Assembly (NCBI GenBank): GCA_009995455.1
Contig: JAACPJ010000002.1
Coordinates: 341,039-386,362 of the forward strand
Direction: 5' to 3'
Source: a bacterium
GTDB taxonomy: Bacteria; Patescibacteriota; Gracilibacteria; UBA4473
DNA: 45,324 bases
Shown here: piece after piece, positions 23,205-30,886 of the stretch
Numbering within the stretch: position 1 is the stretch's first letter
How the letters are laid out: every line of letters starts with the position of its first letter
The notes under the pieces: generated by a model
The model's input: the letters and a program-made list of their open reading frames with translations, nothing else
The model's database searches: none
Told to the model about the DNA's origin: nothing
Position numbers and translations under genes: made by a program

Positions 23205-24410
23205 ATGAAAAAAGTAGCCATTATTGGGGCAGGGCCTGCTGGAATTTACAGCAGTTTATTGCTAGAAAATTTTGCGGGACAAATACATTTATTCGACCAA
23301 AATAAAGACGTCGGAGAAAAACTAAAAACCACTGGCGGCGGGCGCATGAACGTCACCAACCAAAAATTTAGCGCTGAAGAATTTAGTTCTCAATCGAGTA
23401 ATTTGTTAAAGAAACTGTTTAAAAATCCGCATTTTAATAACCGTCATCTAATTTTTGAAACGCTCGGCATTGAGTACCAATGGGAAAAAAATCGGGCGAT
23501 TTTGGCCTCGCAAAATGCGCCATTAGAAGTAGCTCGGTTAAAGAATAAAGTCTTAACTCAATCCAACTTAGAGCTTCATTTAGAACACAAAGCTTTGAAT
23601 ATTGAAAAACTAGAAACAGGGCTTTTCAGAATTAAATTTGAAACGCCACAAAACACTCATTTTTTAGATTTTGATAAAGTTATTTTAAGTGGAGGCGGCA
23701 TGTACCGAATGCGCGATTTAGGAGAACCCGAAAAAATTTATGCGCTGCCGCTGCAACTGGGGCACACTATAACGGACGTCCAACCGTCGCTTTCGCCTCT
23801 TATTTTTACCGATAAAGTGCTACGGGAACTTAAGGGCATCAGTTTTGAAGGCACGCTGACCGACACTCAAAACAAAAAGAGTGTGACTGACGACCTGATC
23901 ATTACCCACTTTGGACTCTCTGGGCCAGCGGTACTCGACTTCTCGGCTTTCCGAGAAAGTGAAAGTATTGAGCTTTGTTTTACCGCGCATTTAAAAGAAC
24001 ACGAACTGCGAGAAAAAATAAACGCCCAACGGCAGGGGGCGCATAGACTGCGGGCTTTACTCAGAGAATATTTCACAAAGAATTTAACCGATTTTTTTAT
24101 GCAGCAAGCCGGGCTTGAAGTGGAAGCCGTTATTGCCGATTTGCCTAAAGCTAAACTGCACACCCTGATTCAGACTATTTTTCACTACCCCATTCCAAAA
24201 GTTCAATCTAAAAATTATCCATCCAGTTGGACGACCAAAGGCGGCGTACGCTTGGAAGAAATTAATACCGCTAATCTAGAATCAAAGTTAAATGCTGGTC
24301 TTTATTTTGCTGGAGAAATTATGGACACTAATGGCTTATGCGGCGGTTACAATATTTCATTTGCGGCGATTTCGGCCCAAATTGTAGCCGATAGTTTGCT
24401 TAAAAAATAA
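23202..24410 (+). CDS. HI0933/BaiN-family FAD-dependent oxidoreductase
   Basis: 402 aa. The N-terminal FAD loop is VAIIGAGPAGIYSSLLLE (4-21), followed by the family motif KLKTTGGGRMNVTN. The C-terminal signature is WTTKGGVRLEEINTANLESK...GLYFAGEIMDTNGLCGGYNISFA, both halves diagnostic of the HI0933 (YhiN/BaiN-like) family. The natural substrate is unclear in most bacteria. Length is normal. The start is ATG-ATG; the second (23205) fits the promoter better. The 59-aa gene follows after 10 bp. Confidence 0.88.
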   Translation: MMKKVAIIGAGPAGIYSSLLLENFAGQIHLFDQNKDVGEKLKTTGGGRMNVTNQKFSAEEFSSQSSNLLKKLFKNPHFNNRHLIFETLGIEYQWEKNRAILASQNAPLEVARLKNKVLTQSNLELHLEHKALNIEKLETGLFRIKFETPQNTHFLDFDKVILSGGGMYRMRDLGEPEKIYALPLQLGHTITDVQPSLSPLIFTDKVLRELKGISFEGTLTDTQNKKSVTDDLIITHFGLSGPAVLDFSAFRESESIELCFTAHLKEHELREKINAQRQGAHRLRALLREYFTKNLTDFFMQQAGLEVEAVIADLPKAKLHTLIQTIFHYPIPKVQSKNYPSSWTTKGGVRLEEINTANLESKLNAGLYFAGEIMDTNGLCGGYNISFAAISAQIVADSLLKK

Positions 24411-24420
24411 TCTAAAAAAC

Positions 24421-24600
24421 ATGAGAACCATCACGTGCTTCGATTGCGACCATAACTTTAGCGCTGAAACTTCAGAGGAGGTTCTAAAGAAATTGTACAC
24501 GCACTATATGGCTGAACATCATGAGATTATTACCTCGGTTGATGAAGCGGGTAAAAAGGCCTGGATGGAACGATTTTACGCCGAATGGGCGCAGGCTTGA
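24421..24600 (+). CDS. Small predicted metal-binding protein (DUF1059-like)
   Basis: 59 aa. MRTITCFDCDHNFSAETSEE has a CxxC, followed by a helix and HYMAEHHEII, giving a CxxC...H-x(3-4)-H zinc-ribbon-like set, as in DUF1059 small metal-binding proteins. It ends in TGA. It lies 10 nt downstream of the flavoprotein gene on the same strand and converges on the gene at 24607. The role is unknown. Confidence 0.7.
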   Translation: MRTITCFDCDHNFSAETSEEVLKKLYTHYMAEHHEIITSVDEAGKKAWMERFYAEWAQA

Positions 24601-24606
24601 TAAGTT

Positions 24607-24945
24607 TCAGTCAATTTTGGAGGCTTGGTGAAACCTCATTTGCCATTCATCATTATTGTTGCACCAAACGGACGAACGAAAAGAGTGTGGAAATGAATTT
24701 AATAAGAGTCTATAAGAACAGATAACTAAAGATTCTTCCTCTACCACAATCGTAAAATCAGCTATCTGAGAATTTTTTAGTTCTAATTGACGCAGATTTT
24801 CTAACACCGACTTTTTATCGTAAGTTTTACCAGAGGAACCAAACTCGAAAAAATCAGCCGATAAGAATTGGTCCATCTTTTCTCTAGATTGCCTTACATC
24901 AGCGCTTAATAATTCCTCTTCAAGCAATTGTATAAAGTGATTCAT
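24607..24945 (-). CDS. NTF2-like (DUF4440-type) protein
   Basis: 112 aa. The N-terminal helix FIQLLEEELLSADVRQSREK is followed by DQFLSADFFEFGSSGKTYDK, the typical L-L-x-x-D-F-x-E-x-G-x-x-G pattern of DUF4440/SnoaL-like proteins, then beta strands (DFTIVVEEESLVICSYRLLL) and SSVWCNNNDEWQMRFHQAS. The fold is a cone-shaped pocket that may bind a small molecule; the ligand is unknown. It starts 6 nt after the ilvD stop, so it is cotranscribed with ilvD. Confidence 0.82.
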   Translation of the reverse strand: MNHFIQLLEEELLSADVRQSREKMDQFLSADFFEFGSSGKTYDKKSVLENLRQLELKNSQIADFTIVVEEESLVICSYRLLLNSFPHSFRSSVWCNNNDEWQMRFHQASKID

Positions 24946-24951
24946 TTAAAA

Positions 24952-26649
24952 TTACTCAGGTTTTTGGTTAAACTCAGACGTCACCGCCCCAACTTCTGCG
25001 GAGCGAACTAGCGCTCGGTATTTACCAATAAAGCCAGAGTTATAGTTATCTTCTATTGGGACGTAGGCCGCAATTCTTTCGGCAATTACTTTATCACTGA
25101 GCTCAACCGAAAGTTCGGCTTTGGCTTCAGACATCGTAACAATATCTCCATCTTGAACGGCCGCGATAGGACCGCCCAAAGCGGCTTCAGGGGCTACATG
25201 CCCCACCACCAAACCGTGAGTTCCACCACTAAATCGTCCATCGGTGAGCAAACCGACCGATTCTCCTAAACCTTGACCCACCAAAGCGGCAGTTACCGCT
25301 AACATTTCGCGCATCCCAGGTCCGCCTTTTGGTCCTTCATTACGAATCACCACTACATCACCCGCCTGTATTTGTTTCTGTTTTACCGCTTCAAAACAAT
25401 CTTCTTCACACTCGAACACTTTTGCGGGGCCGGTAATTTCAGTCACTTTTAATCCTGATGTTTTTAGCACCGCCCCTCCTGGGGCTAAATTTCCGTGTAA
25501 GATTTTAATCGGAGCCGTCGCTTTCAATGGACTATCAAAACCAAGTACGATACGTTGCCCACTTGCTAAGCTTGGCTGCTCGGCTAAATTTTCTGCCACA
25601 GTTTTACCGGTTATGGTCAAACAATCCCCGTGCAATAAGCCTTCTTTTAAAAGCATTTTCATCACTCCTGGAACCCCCCCAACGTTGTATAAATCTTCCA
25701 TCACATATTTGCCCCCTGGTTTTAAATCGGCTAAATGTGGCACTTTGGCTCCCAAGCGATTGAAGTCGCTTAATTCCAATTTTATCCCCGTTTCATGGGC
25801 CGCAGCCAAGAGATGTAACACTAAGTTGGTAGAACCGCCTAAAGCAAAAGCGGTAATAATACCGTTTTCAAAGGCTTCTTTCGTCATGATTTTTCTTGAA
25901 GTGAGTCCGAGTTCAACCGCTTTGTAAATCGCTTTTCCAGCCGCACGAGCATCCAGCAATTTGGCTGACTTAGTACCTGGGATTGAAGAACTGCCCGGTA
26001 AACTTACTCCCATGGCTTCTAAACAAGAAGCCATAGTGTTTGCGGTATACATGCCTCCACATGAACCGTGAGTCGGTATTGATTTATTTTCAACAGCGTT
26101 TAATTCTTCTTCATCAATTAGCCCGCATTGGTATTTTCCTACGGCTTCAAAAATAGAAACTATATCGATATCTTTACCGTCATGCACCCCTGGTGAAATC
26201 GTACCACCATATAAGAACAAAGCGGGAACATCTAAGCGTCCCATCGCCATCAAATTACCGGGCATGTTTTTATCGCATCCTCCTAGTCCAACAAAAGCAT
26301 CAAAACGTGAACCACCGACCATCATATCAATACAATCGGCAATTAACTCACGCGACGGCAAACTGTAACGCATGCCTTCGTGCCCCATGCCAATTCCATC
26401 TGAAGCGGTCGGATAACCAAAGGTTTGAGGGAAACCACCGGCTTCGTAAATTCCAATACAAACCTGTTCGGCTAAAGTATTTAAATGGGCATTACAAGGC
26501 GTCGTTTGACTCCAGCCACTCGCCACACCAATTAACGGTTTATCAAAATCTTCATCATTCATACCGACGGCTCGAAGCATAGCCCGATTTGGAGCCCGAC
26601 TCGGACCTTGAGTAACAACATGAGAACGATGATTGAGTGGTTTAGACAT
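24952..26649 (-). CDS. ilvD: Dihydroxy-acid dehydratase
   Basis: 565 aa. It dehydrates 2,3-dihydroxy-isovalerate/-methylvalerate to the 2-oxo acids, the last common step of Val, Ile and Leu synthesis (and pantothenate supply). Signatures: TPCNAH with C52, [16 protein letters not shown] with C125, [15 protein letters not shown] with C197, the three Fe-S cysteine positions. The C-terminal signature is [23 protein letters not shown]. Length is standard. No other branched-chain gene lies in the window. Start confirmed by a -10 box exactly 6 nt upstream. The NTF2-like gene follows it. Confidence 0.96.
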   Translation of the reverse strand: MSKPLNHRSHVVTQGPSRAPNRAMLRAVGMNDEDFDKPLIGVASGWSQTTPCNAHLNTLAEQVCIGIYEAGGFPQTFGYPTASDGIGMGHEGMRYSLPSRELIADCIDMMVGGSRFDAFVGLGGCDKNMPGNLMAMGRLDVPALFLYGGTISPGVHDGKDIDIVSIFEAVGKYQCGLIDEEELNAVENKSIPTHGSCGGMYTANTMASCLEAMGVSLPGSSSIPGTKSAKLLDARAAGKAIYKAVELGLTSRKIMTKEAFENGIITAFALGGSTNLVLHLLAAAHETGIKLELSDFNRLGAKVPHLADLKPGGKYVMEDLYNVGGVPGVMKMLLKEGLLHGDCLTITGKTVAENLAEQPSLASGQRIVLGFDSPLKATAPIKILHGNLAPGGAVLKTSGLKVTEITGPAKVFECEEDCFEAVKQKQIQAGDVVVIRNEGPKGGPGMREMLAVTAALVGQGLGESVGLLTDGRFSGGTHGLVVGHVAPEAALGGPIAAVQDGDIVTMSEAKAELSVELSDKVIAERIAAYVPIEDNYNSGFIGKYRALVRSAEVGAVTSEFNQKPE

Positions 26650-26661
26650 TCGTAAATTTTA
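26650..26661 (-). promoter_or_regulatory. Leaderless-type -10 box of ilvD
   Basis: Minus strand TAAAAT (26661-26656) lies 6 nt before the ATG at 26649. The -35 is unclear (CTGAAA at a 20-bp spacing). Confidence 0.55.
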
Positions 26662-26702
26662 TTTCACGATAAATACTATTCTTTCAGGGCTTTGGAGCAA
26701 CC

Positions 26703-26736
26703 TTGACTTAGGCGGCGATTACATTAATTTATAAAC
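26703..26736 (+). promoter_or_regulatory. Leaderless-type promoter of the 178-aa gene
   Basis: TTGACT (26703-26708), 16-bp spacer, TAATTT (26725-26730), 6 nt, ATG (26737). Divergent from the ilvD promoter within the 87-bp gap. Confidence 0.5.
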
Positions 26737-27273
26737 ATGTCTAAATCAAAACTAGAAAAACCTGAAACCAAAGTCAGACACTCTGATTTAGAGAGATATC
26801 GAGAAGAAATAAACGACTTAGCCTATTTTGAATTAGGGGCTGAAGGCGACGAAATTGAGGCTTTAGCTATGGCTTTCGAATTAAAAAGAGCTGCAATTGA
26901 ACTAAAAATTAAGCGCGCTATTTGTCATAGTGCTCATTTAAATATTGAGCGACTCATAAATCAGCTAGAGATAGCGAATCAATCGGAAATAATGTTGCGA
27001 CTCAGAAGACAAAAACAACGCAGAATTAAAAACGAAAACCCAGGTGATCTACCAAATTTTGAAGAACTTTTTCAAAACTTAGAACAAGATGTAAAACAGG
27101 GAGAAGACGCAGACCTTGTCCAAATCTATCGTTACGTTTATCAACTTATTGAGGCCGATGCCTTCATGTATTTTATTTCGAGAAAAGCACCAAATGACCT
27201 GACGCTACCCGCCATTAAATTCTGGCTTTTATTTAGACAAAAAATTGTCGATGTTGATTCGCAGTTAATTTGA
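26737..27273 (+). CDS. Unknown helical protein
   Basis: 178 aa, not recognised. It is highly charged and almost entirely alpha-helical by composition. There is a helical block ELKRAAIELKIKRAICHSAH, a basic stretch (LRRQKQRRIKNENPGD), then acidic helices. No signal peptide, TM segment or metal motif. It ends in TGA and overlaps the convergent MFS gene by 9 bp. Function cannot be suggested. Confidence 0.65.
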   Translation: MSKSKLEKPETKVRHSDLERYREEINDLAYFELGAEGDEIEALAMAFELKRAAIELKIKRAICHSAHLNIERLINQLEIANQSEIMLRLRRQKQRRIKNENPGDLPNFEELFQNLEQDVKQGEDADLVQIYRYVYQLIEADAFMYFISRKAPNDLTLPAIKFWLLFRQKIVDVDSQLI

Positions 27274-28503
27274 AACTGACCGTTGGGTCTTTCTACTTTG
27301 TTTATAACCCCACCAAAACCATATCAGTGCCACAGCCGTTATAACGCCAAACACATAGAAAACATCGCCTTTTAAATGAAAGTATCCCCAGCCCGCAATA
27401 ACTGGGGCCAGCGCCAAACTAAAAGCCGAAATACTTTCAACGACGCCGGTAATTTCACCTTGTTCAGATTTAGTTACTTGCCGCGTTAACACCGACAATA
27501 CGGTTGGAATAATCAATGAAACTCCAAGATTGGTGAGGTAATAAATGATGGTATACTGCCAGATTTCTGTTGCCAATGGCATAAGCCCAAGCCCAATTGC
27601 CATTAACCCCAGCCCCAATAACAGCGTCGGAAAATCACCCATCCATTTAACCACTCGTTTAACCACAACAGCTTGATTGAAAATCATAAAACTTCCGACA
27701 AAGGCCAAAAAGTAGGCCACTTGTTTTTCATCTAAACCAAACTCATCAATAATATAGAGTGAAATAATAGAAGTGTAGCTGGCCAGCATAAGGCCAAAAA
27801 TAAAACGGAGTTGAATCACCGTTTGAACGGTTTGGTTATTTTTCCATTTTCGCACTTTGGCCAGTACGTTTATTTGGTGCAGGAAATTCTTATCAAGCGT
27901 TTTTGTTCGATCTTCAGGTGGCAAAGATTCATCTAAGAACAACCAAATACTGATCAACGTTATCGTGGATAAAACTATGGCAAACAAAGCCGTGCCAATA
28001 TACCCCAAGCTGGTACTCATGGTGAAACCTCCGATGGCCGGACCAATAATCATCCCGGCCCCAAACACCGCTCCTTGAATACCAAAATTTGCCGTTTTCT
28101 TATCGTCCTCCGTTATATCGGAAATATACGCATTCGTTACTGAGGTATTACCGCCTGTAATACCATCCATAATTCTGGCTAAACCAATGACCCAAATTGA
28201 AAGGCTTAAACCGAGCATAGCCGAAGAATCAAACCAAGCCGCACTGGCAAACAAAACCCAACTCAAAAGAGTCCCAAGTTGTGTTATCATTAACACCGGT
28301 TTTCGTCCCCAATAGTCAGATAAAGAACCCAGAAACGGGGCCGCTAAAAATTGAAACGAACTGTAAGCCGAAAGCAGTACTCCAAAAACAATTTCGCTGG
28401 CGCCATAATCTTTTACCACGAAAGGCAAGACCGGAATTAAAATTGAAAATCCCAGCGTATTAACCAAGGTTAATAAGAGCGCCGGAAATAGTTTTTTATT
28501 CAT
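27265..28503 (-). CDS. MFS transporter, TetA-like drug/H+ antiporter type
   Basis: 412 aa, 12 predicted TM helices. Motif A between TM2 and TM3 is LGSLSDYWGRKPVL (G-x-L-x-D-x-x-G-R-K). A TM4-5 region RIMDGITGGNTSVTNAYISD and GMIIGPAIGGF resemble the TetA/DHA1 group. The substrate is unknown; drug or metabolite efflux is plausible. AGGAG is only 2 nt from the ATG, too close to serve as a normal ribosome-binding site. A TTGGTA-17-TATTAA pair ends 10 nt upstream. Confidence 0.87.
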   Translation of the reverse strand: MNKKLFPALLLTLVNTLGFSILIPVLPFVVKDYGASEIVFGVLLSAYSSFQFLAAPFLGSLSDYWGRKPVLMITQLGTLLSWVLFASAAWFDSSAMLGLSLSIWVIGLARIMDGITGGNTSVTNAYISDITEDDKKTANFGIQGAVFGAGMIIGPAIGGFTMSTSLGYIGTALFAIVLSTITLISIWLFLDESLPPEDRTKTLDKNFLHQINVLAKVRKWKNNQTVQTVIQLRFIFGLMLASYTSIISLYIIDEFGLDEKQVAYFLAFVGSFMIFNQAVVVKRVVKWMGDFPTLLLGLGLMAIGLGLMPLATEIWQYTIIYYLTNLGVSLIIPTVLSVLTRQVTKSEQGEITGVVESISAFSLALAPVIAGWGYFHLKGDVFYVFGVITAVALIWFWWGYKQSRKTQRSVSN

Positions 28504-28559
28504 CGCTCCTAACTTAATAAGAAAAATTAATTTTCATACCAAAGTAAATTTCAAAGTTT

Positions 28560-29147
28560 TTACTCTTCAGGCACAAACAGCAAAGCGGCTCCGTTCATAC
28601 AGTAGCGAAGACCCGTTGGCTCGGGGCCATCTTCAAATAAATGTCCTAAGTGTTCACCACAAGTTGATTCAACTTCAATGCGTTTAATTCCCAGCCAAGA
28701 ATAATCTTCTTTAAGCACAATATTCTCTTTGTTAGCTTCATAAAAACTTGGCCAACCCGTGCCTGATTCATATTTAGTATCGGAGCTAAAAACTTCTAAA
28801 CCACAGACTTTCGTCACATATTTCCCTTTTCGTTTTTCTTCGTTTAATGGGCTAGAACCGGGACGTTCGGTCCCCTCTTCCCAAATCACATTATATTCTC
28901 GCTCAGTCATGCCAGATGCCAGCCAAACCGCTTTTGCAATTTTGCTTTTATCAGCCGTACTTTCAATAATTTTTAAGGCCGCTGCTTGGTTAGAATTTGG
29001 CAGTGGCTCCGACGCCTGATTAACCGTGGTCGGAGCGGGCATTTTAGTTAGCTGTCTTTCATAAAGCTTGTAGGCAAATGCGCCTCCAACCAATAAAATC
29101 ACAAGCATTACCACTAACCCCAGTCGAGAATAAAGATTTGTTTTCAT
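28560..29147 (-). CDS. msrB: Membrane-anchored methionine-(R)-sulfoxide reductase
   Basis: 195 aa. An N-terminal TM anchor (about 10-27, GLVVMLVILLVGGAFAY) places the catalytic domain outside. MsrB domain 65-195: GTERPG, GWPSFYEA, CGEHLGHLFEDGP, RYCMNGAALLF with catalytic C183. The two zinc CxxC pairs are half lost: only C115 (of pair 1) and C163 (of pair 2) remain, with T112 and E160 at the partner positions. Zinc is therefore probably absent, and C115 or C163 may serve as resolving cysteine. It starts 5 nt after the CcdA stop, so the pair forms an operon in which CcdA can supply electrons. Confidence 0.93.
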   Translation of the reverse strand: MKTNLYSRLGLVVMLVILLVGGAFAYKLYERQLTKMPAPTTVNQASEPLPNSNQAAALKIIESTADKSKIAKAVWLASGMTEREYNVIWEEGTERPGSSPLNEEKRKGKYVTKVCGLEVFSSDTKYESGTGWPSFYEANKENIVLKEDYSWLGIKRIEVESTCGEHLGHLFEDGPEPTGLRYCMNGAALLFVPEE

Positions 29148-29152
29148 CAGCT

Positions 29153-29878
29153 TTACTTTAAGTTTTTCACTAAATTTTCTTCTAACGCGGTGACGCCAAA
29201 GTACCCCTGACTAATAATCCACGCTTCCAATTTTTTGTCGTAACCGGCGATAATACCGATTCCAATTATTAGGAAGATAGCCCCTAAAAATTTTTTAAAC
29301 AAGCCTTTTGGATCAGCCGCTTTCTTTAAAGATCCCATAAATTTTTGCCCCGTTAAGGCAATCAAAAGCATGATAAAGCTGAGTCCAATTGCATAAACGA
29401 TTAAGTTAATAATCCCCCAAAACCAACTTTCTTTAAGCACTGTGCCCAAAATCAAGAAGTAGGCTGGACTACAACTGGCAAACACAGGACCTAACGCCAT
29501 GCCCATAAATACCATTCCTAGTAATCCCTTACGATGACTACTGTGTGCTAATACTTCTTGAGATTTGTTGCCCAACTTAAATTTAGTGGTGATAAGTTCC
29601 CAAGCGTGTGGGAAAAGCAGCGTTAAACCAAAAAACACAACAATCCCGCCCGAAAGCCATTTCCACACGTTGGGTGGAACGTTTATCAAAGCCGTACTGG
29701 CTTTTAAAATTATAGAAAAAAGCACGACCGAAAGTGCTAATGACCCCGTAATAACATACGGCCGCCAAGGATTTTTATCGGCTAAGCTCCCACCAATTAT
29801 CACGGGCAGAAGCGGCAACACACAGGGCGCTAAAATAGTTAAGATTCCGCCCAATAATGAAAGTCCTAAATATTCCAT
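29153..29878 (-). CDS. ccdA: CcdA/DsbD-type transmembrane thiol reductant carrier
   Basis: 241 aa, six TM helices. It passes electrons from cytoplasmic thioredoxin across the membrane to extracytoplasmic thiol proteins. The two active TM cysteines are in APCVLPLLP (about C18) and GPVFASCSPAY (about 132), both family hallmarks. Length is typical. It sits between a thioredoxin-like lipoprotein (upstream) and membrane-anchored MsrB (downstream), all on the minus strand, a coherent electron route to a protein-repair enzyme rather than to cytochrome c maturation, of which no gene is seen here. Confidence 0.92.
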   Translation of the reverse strand: MEYLGLSLLGGILTILAPCVLPLLPVIIGGSLADKNPWRPYVITGSLALSVVLFSIILKASTALINVPPNVWKWLSGGIVVFFGLTLLFPHAWELITTKFKLGNKSQEVLAHSSHRKGLLGMVFMGMALGPVFASCSPAYFLILGTVLKESWFWGIINLIVYAIGLSFIMLLIALTGQKFMGSLKKAADPKGLFKKFLGAIFLIIGIGIIAGYDKKLEAWIISQGYFGVTALEENLVKNLK

Positions 29879-29890
29879 CTACATTTTATA
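29879..29890 (-). promoter_or_regulatory. Leaderless-type -10 box of ccdA-msrB
   Basis: Minus strand TATAAA (29890-29885) ends 6 nt before the ATG at 29878. The -35 is poor. It implies that ccdA-msrB can be transcribed apart from the upstream lipoprotein gene. Confidence 0.6.
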
Positions 29891-29948
29891 ATACCTAAAA
29901 GAGTTTAGAGCGAAAAAAACGTAAGCCTAGTAATACTCGTTGTTTGGG

Positions 29949-30629
29949 CTACTTAAAGATAAATTGCAGTTCGTCGGTTGTCAGACGACTCGTTGGCCGT
30001 GGTCCCATTAACTCACCAACGCCCGAAAGCATCATAGCCCAACCTGGTTCGGGAATATTCATTTCCGCCACTAAATCAGCGTTCGCTTCAAAATCAGCTA
30101 TTAGCACCAGCGCATTTTTACCTGTAAACTCCGCCGCATCGGCTCTTAATCCCGCTTCCCAATCGGCACAGGTTTCACAATCCTCAGCCGTAAAATAGAC
30201 AATAGCGGGCTTAACTCCTTTAGTTTGAACGTACAATTCATCCGAATAATTTCTGATTTCTAAACCAGTTGAAGTGTTGTTGGCTGCGACTTGCGCTCGG
30301 GCAACGCCCCTCGCCTCAGAAGCCGCTACCTCTTCAGAATTCATTGCTAGCGCCGCGGCTAGTTTTTCACCTTCTTCAGCCGCTTGAACGCTGTCGGCGT
30401 CTAATTCATCAATCACTTCAACAAATTGAGGTTCTGTACTATTTCCGGCTTCGCCTAGAGCTTTGTCAAAAGCATCATCACTATCAATATCGGTATTGAA
30501 AGTCGGTCGTTCGACTTGGTTTTCAACCGGAGTCGTTACGACGGGAGTCGTTGGCACAACGGGCTCGTCTTTGCCACAACTCGCAAGAAGTACCGTAAGC
30601 AGTAATAGGGCAGGAATTGATTTAAACAT
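29949..30629 (-). CDS. Thioredoxin-like lipoprotein with a long linker
   Basis: 226 aa. Signal peptide with lipobox LASC (C18). Residues 19-135 form a Val/Thr/Pro- then Glu/Ala-rich spacer. A thioredoxin domain follows: VYFTAEDCETCADWEAGLRA with active-site CETC, then NALVLIADFEANADLVAEM. The usual cis-Pro region reads IPEPGWAMML. The active-site dipeptide Glu-Thr is unusual. The long spacer could reach through the cell wall. It lies 71 bp upstream of ccdA, its likely reductant, and divergent from the 30740 operon. Confidence 0.78.
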   Translation of the reverse strand: MFKSIPALLLLTVLLASCGKDEPVVPTTPVVTTPVENQVERPTFNTDIDSDDAFDKALGEAGNSTEPQFVEVIDELDADSVQAAEEGEKLAAALAMNSEEVAASEARGVARAQVAANNTSTGLEIRNYSDELYVQTKGVKPAIVYFTAEDCETCADWEAGLRADAAEFTGKNALVLIADFEANADLVAEMNIPEPGWAMMLSGVGELMGPRPTSRLTTDELQFIFK

Positions 30630-30704
30630 ATTAAATGAAAGCTAATTGAACTTTATCGTAGTTATTATCCTGCGAAGGACCAAGAGAGAGCCAGTTAATT
30701 GAAA

Positions 30705-30739
30705 TTTACAAAACCCGTATTTTGTGATAAAATAACGCA
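30705..30739 (+). promoter_or_regulatory. Leaderless promoter of the envelope cluster
   Basis: TTTACA (30705-30710), 17-bp spacer, TAAAAT (30728-30733), 6 nt, ATG (30740). Each hexamer is one mismatch from consensus, and start-codon transcription is predicted. It is the only obvious promoter for the run of plus-strand genes from 30740 onward. Confidence 0.78.
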
Positions 30740-30883
30740 ATGCCTAAAATTACTTTAGCAAAGAAAGCCGAAATTTTATCTGAAGTTCGTAAAAAAACGG
30801 AAGTAAAATTTCATACCACTATGCATAAAAAAGATGAAACCCAAGCTGAAGCCGAATTAGAAAATGATTTATTAAATCTTTAA
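30740..30883 (+). CDS. Small unknown protein, 47 aa, first gene of the cluster
   Basis: MPKITLAKKAEILSEVRKKT has a basic helical first half, followed by an acidic half (KDETQAEAELENDLLNL). No TM segment or cysteine. Its stop is 3 nt before the next ATG, and its own ATG follows the promoter at ideal leaderless spacing, good evidence that it is made. The N-terminal helix resembles a DNA- or protein-binding segment only in a general way. Confidence 0.62.
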   Translation: MPKITLAKKAEILSEVRKKTEVKFHTTMHKKDETQAEAELENDLLNL

Positions 30884-30886
30884 AAA

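Noticed and set aside
28504-28509. AGGAG before the MFS start as a Shine-Dalgarno sequence
   Set aside because: Only 2 nt from the ATG, too short for normal SD spacing.
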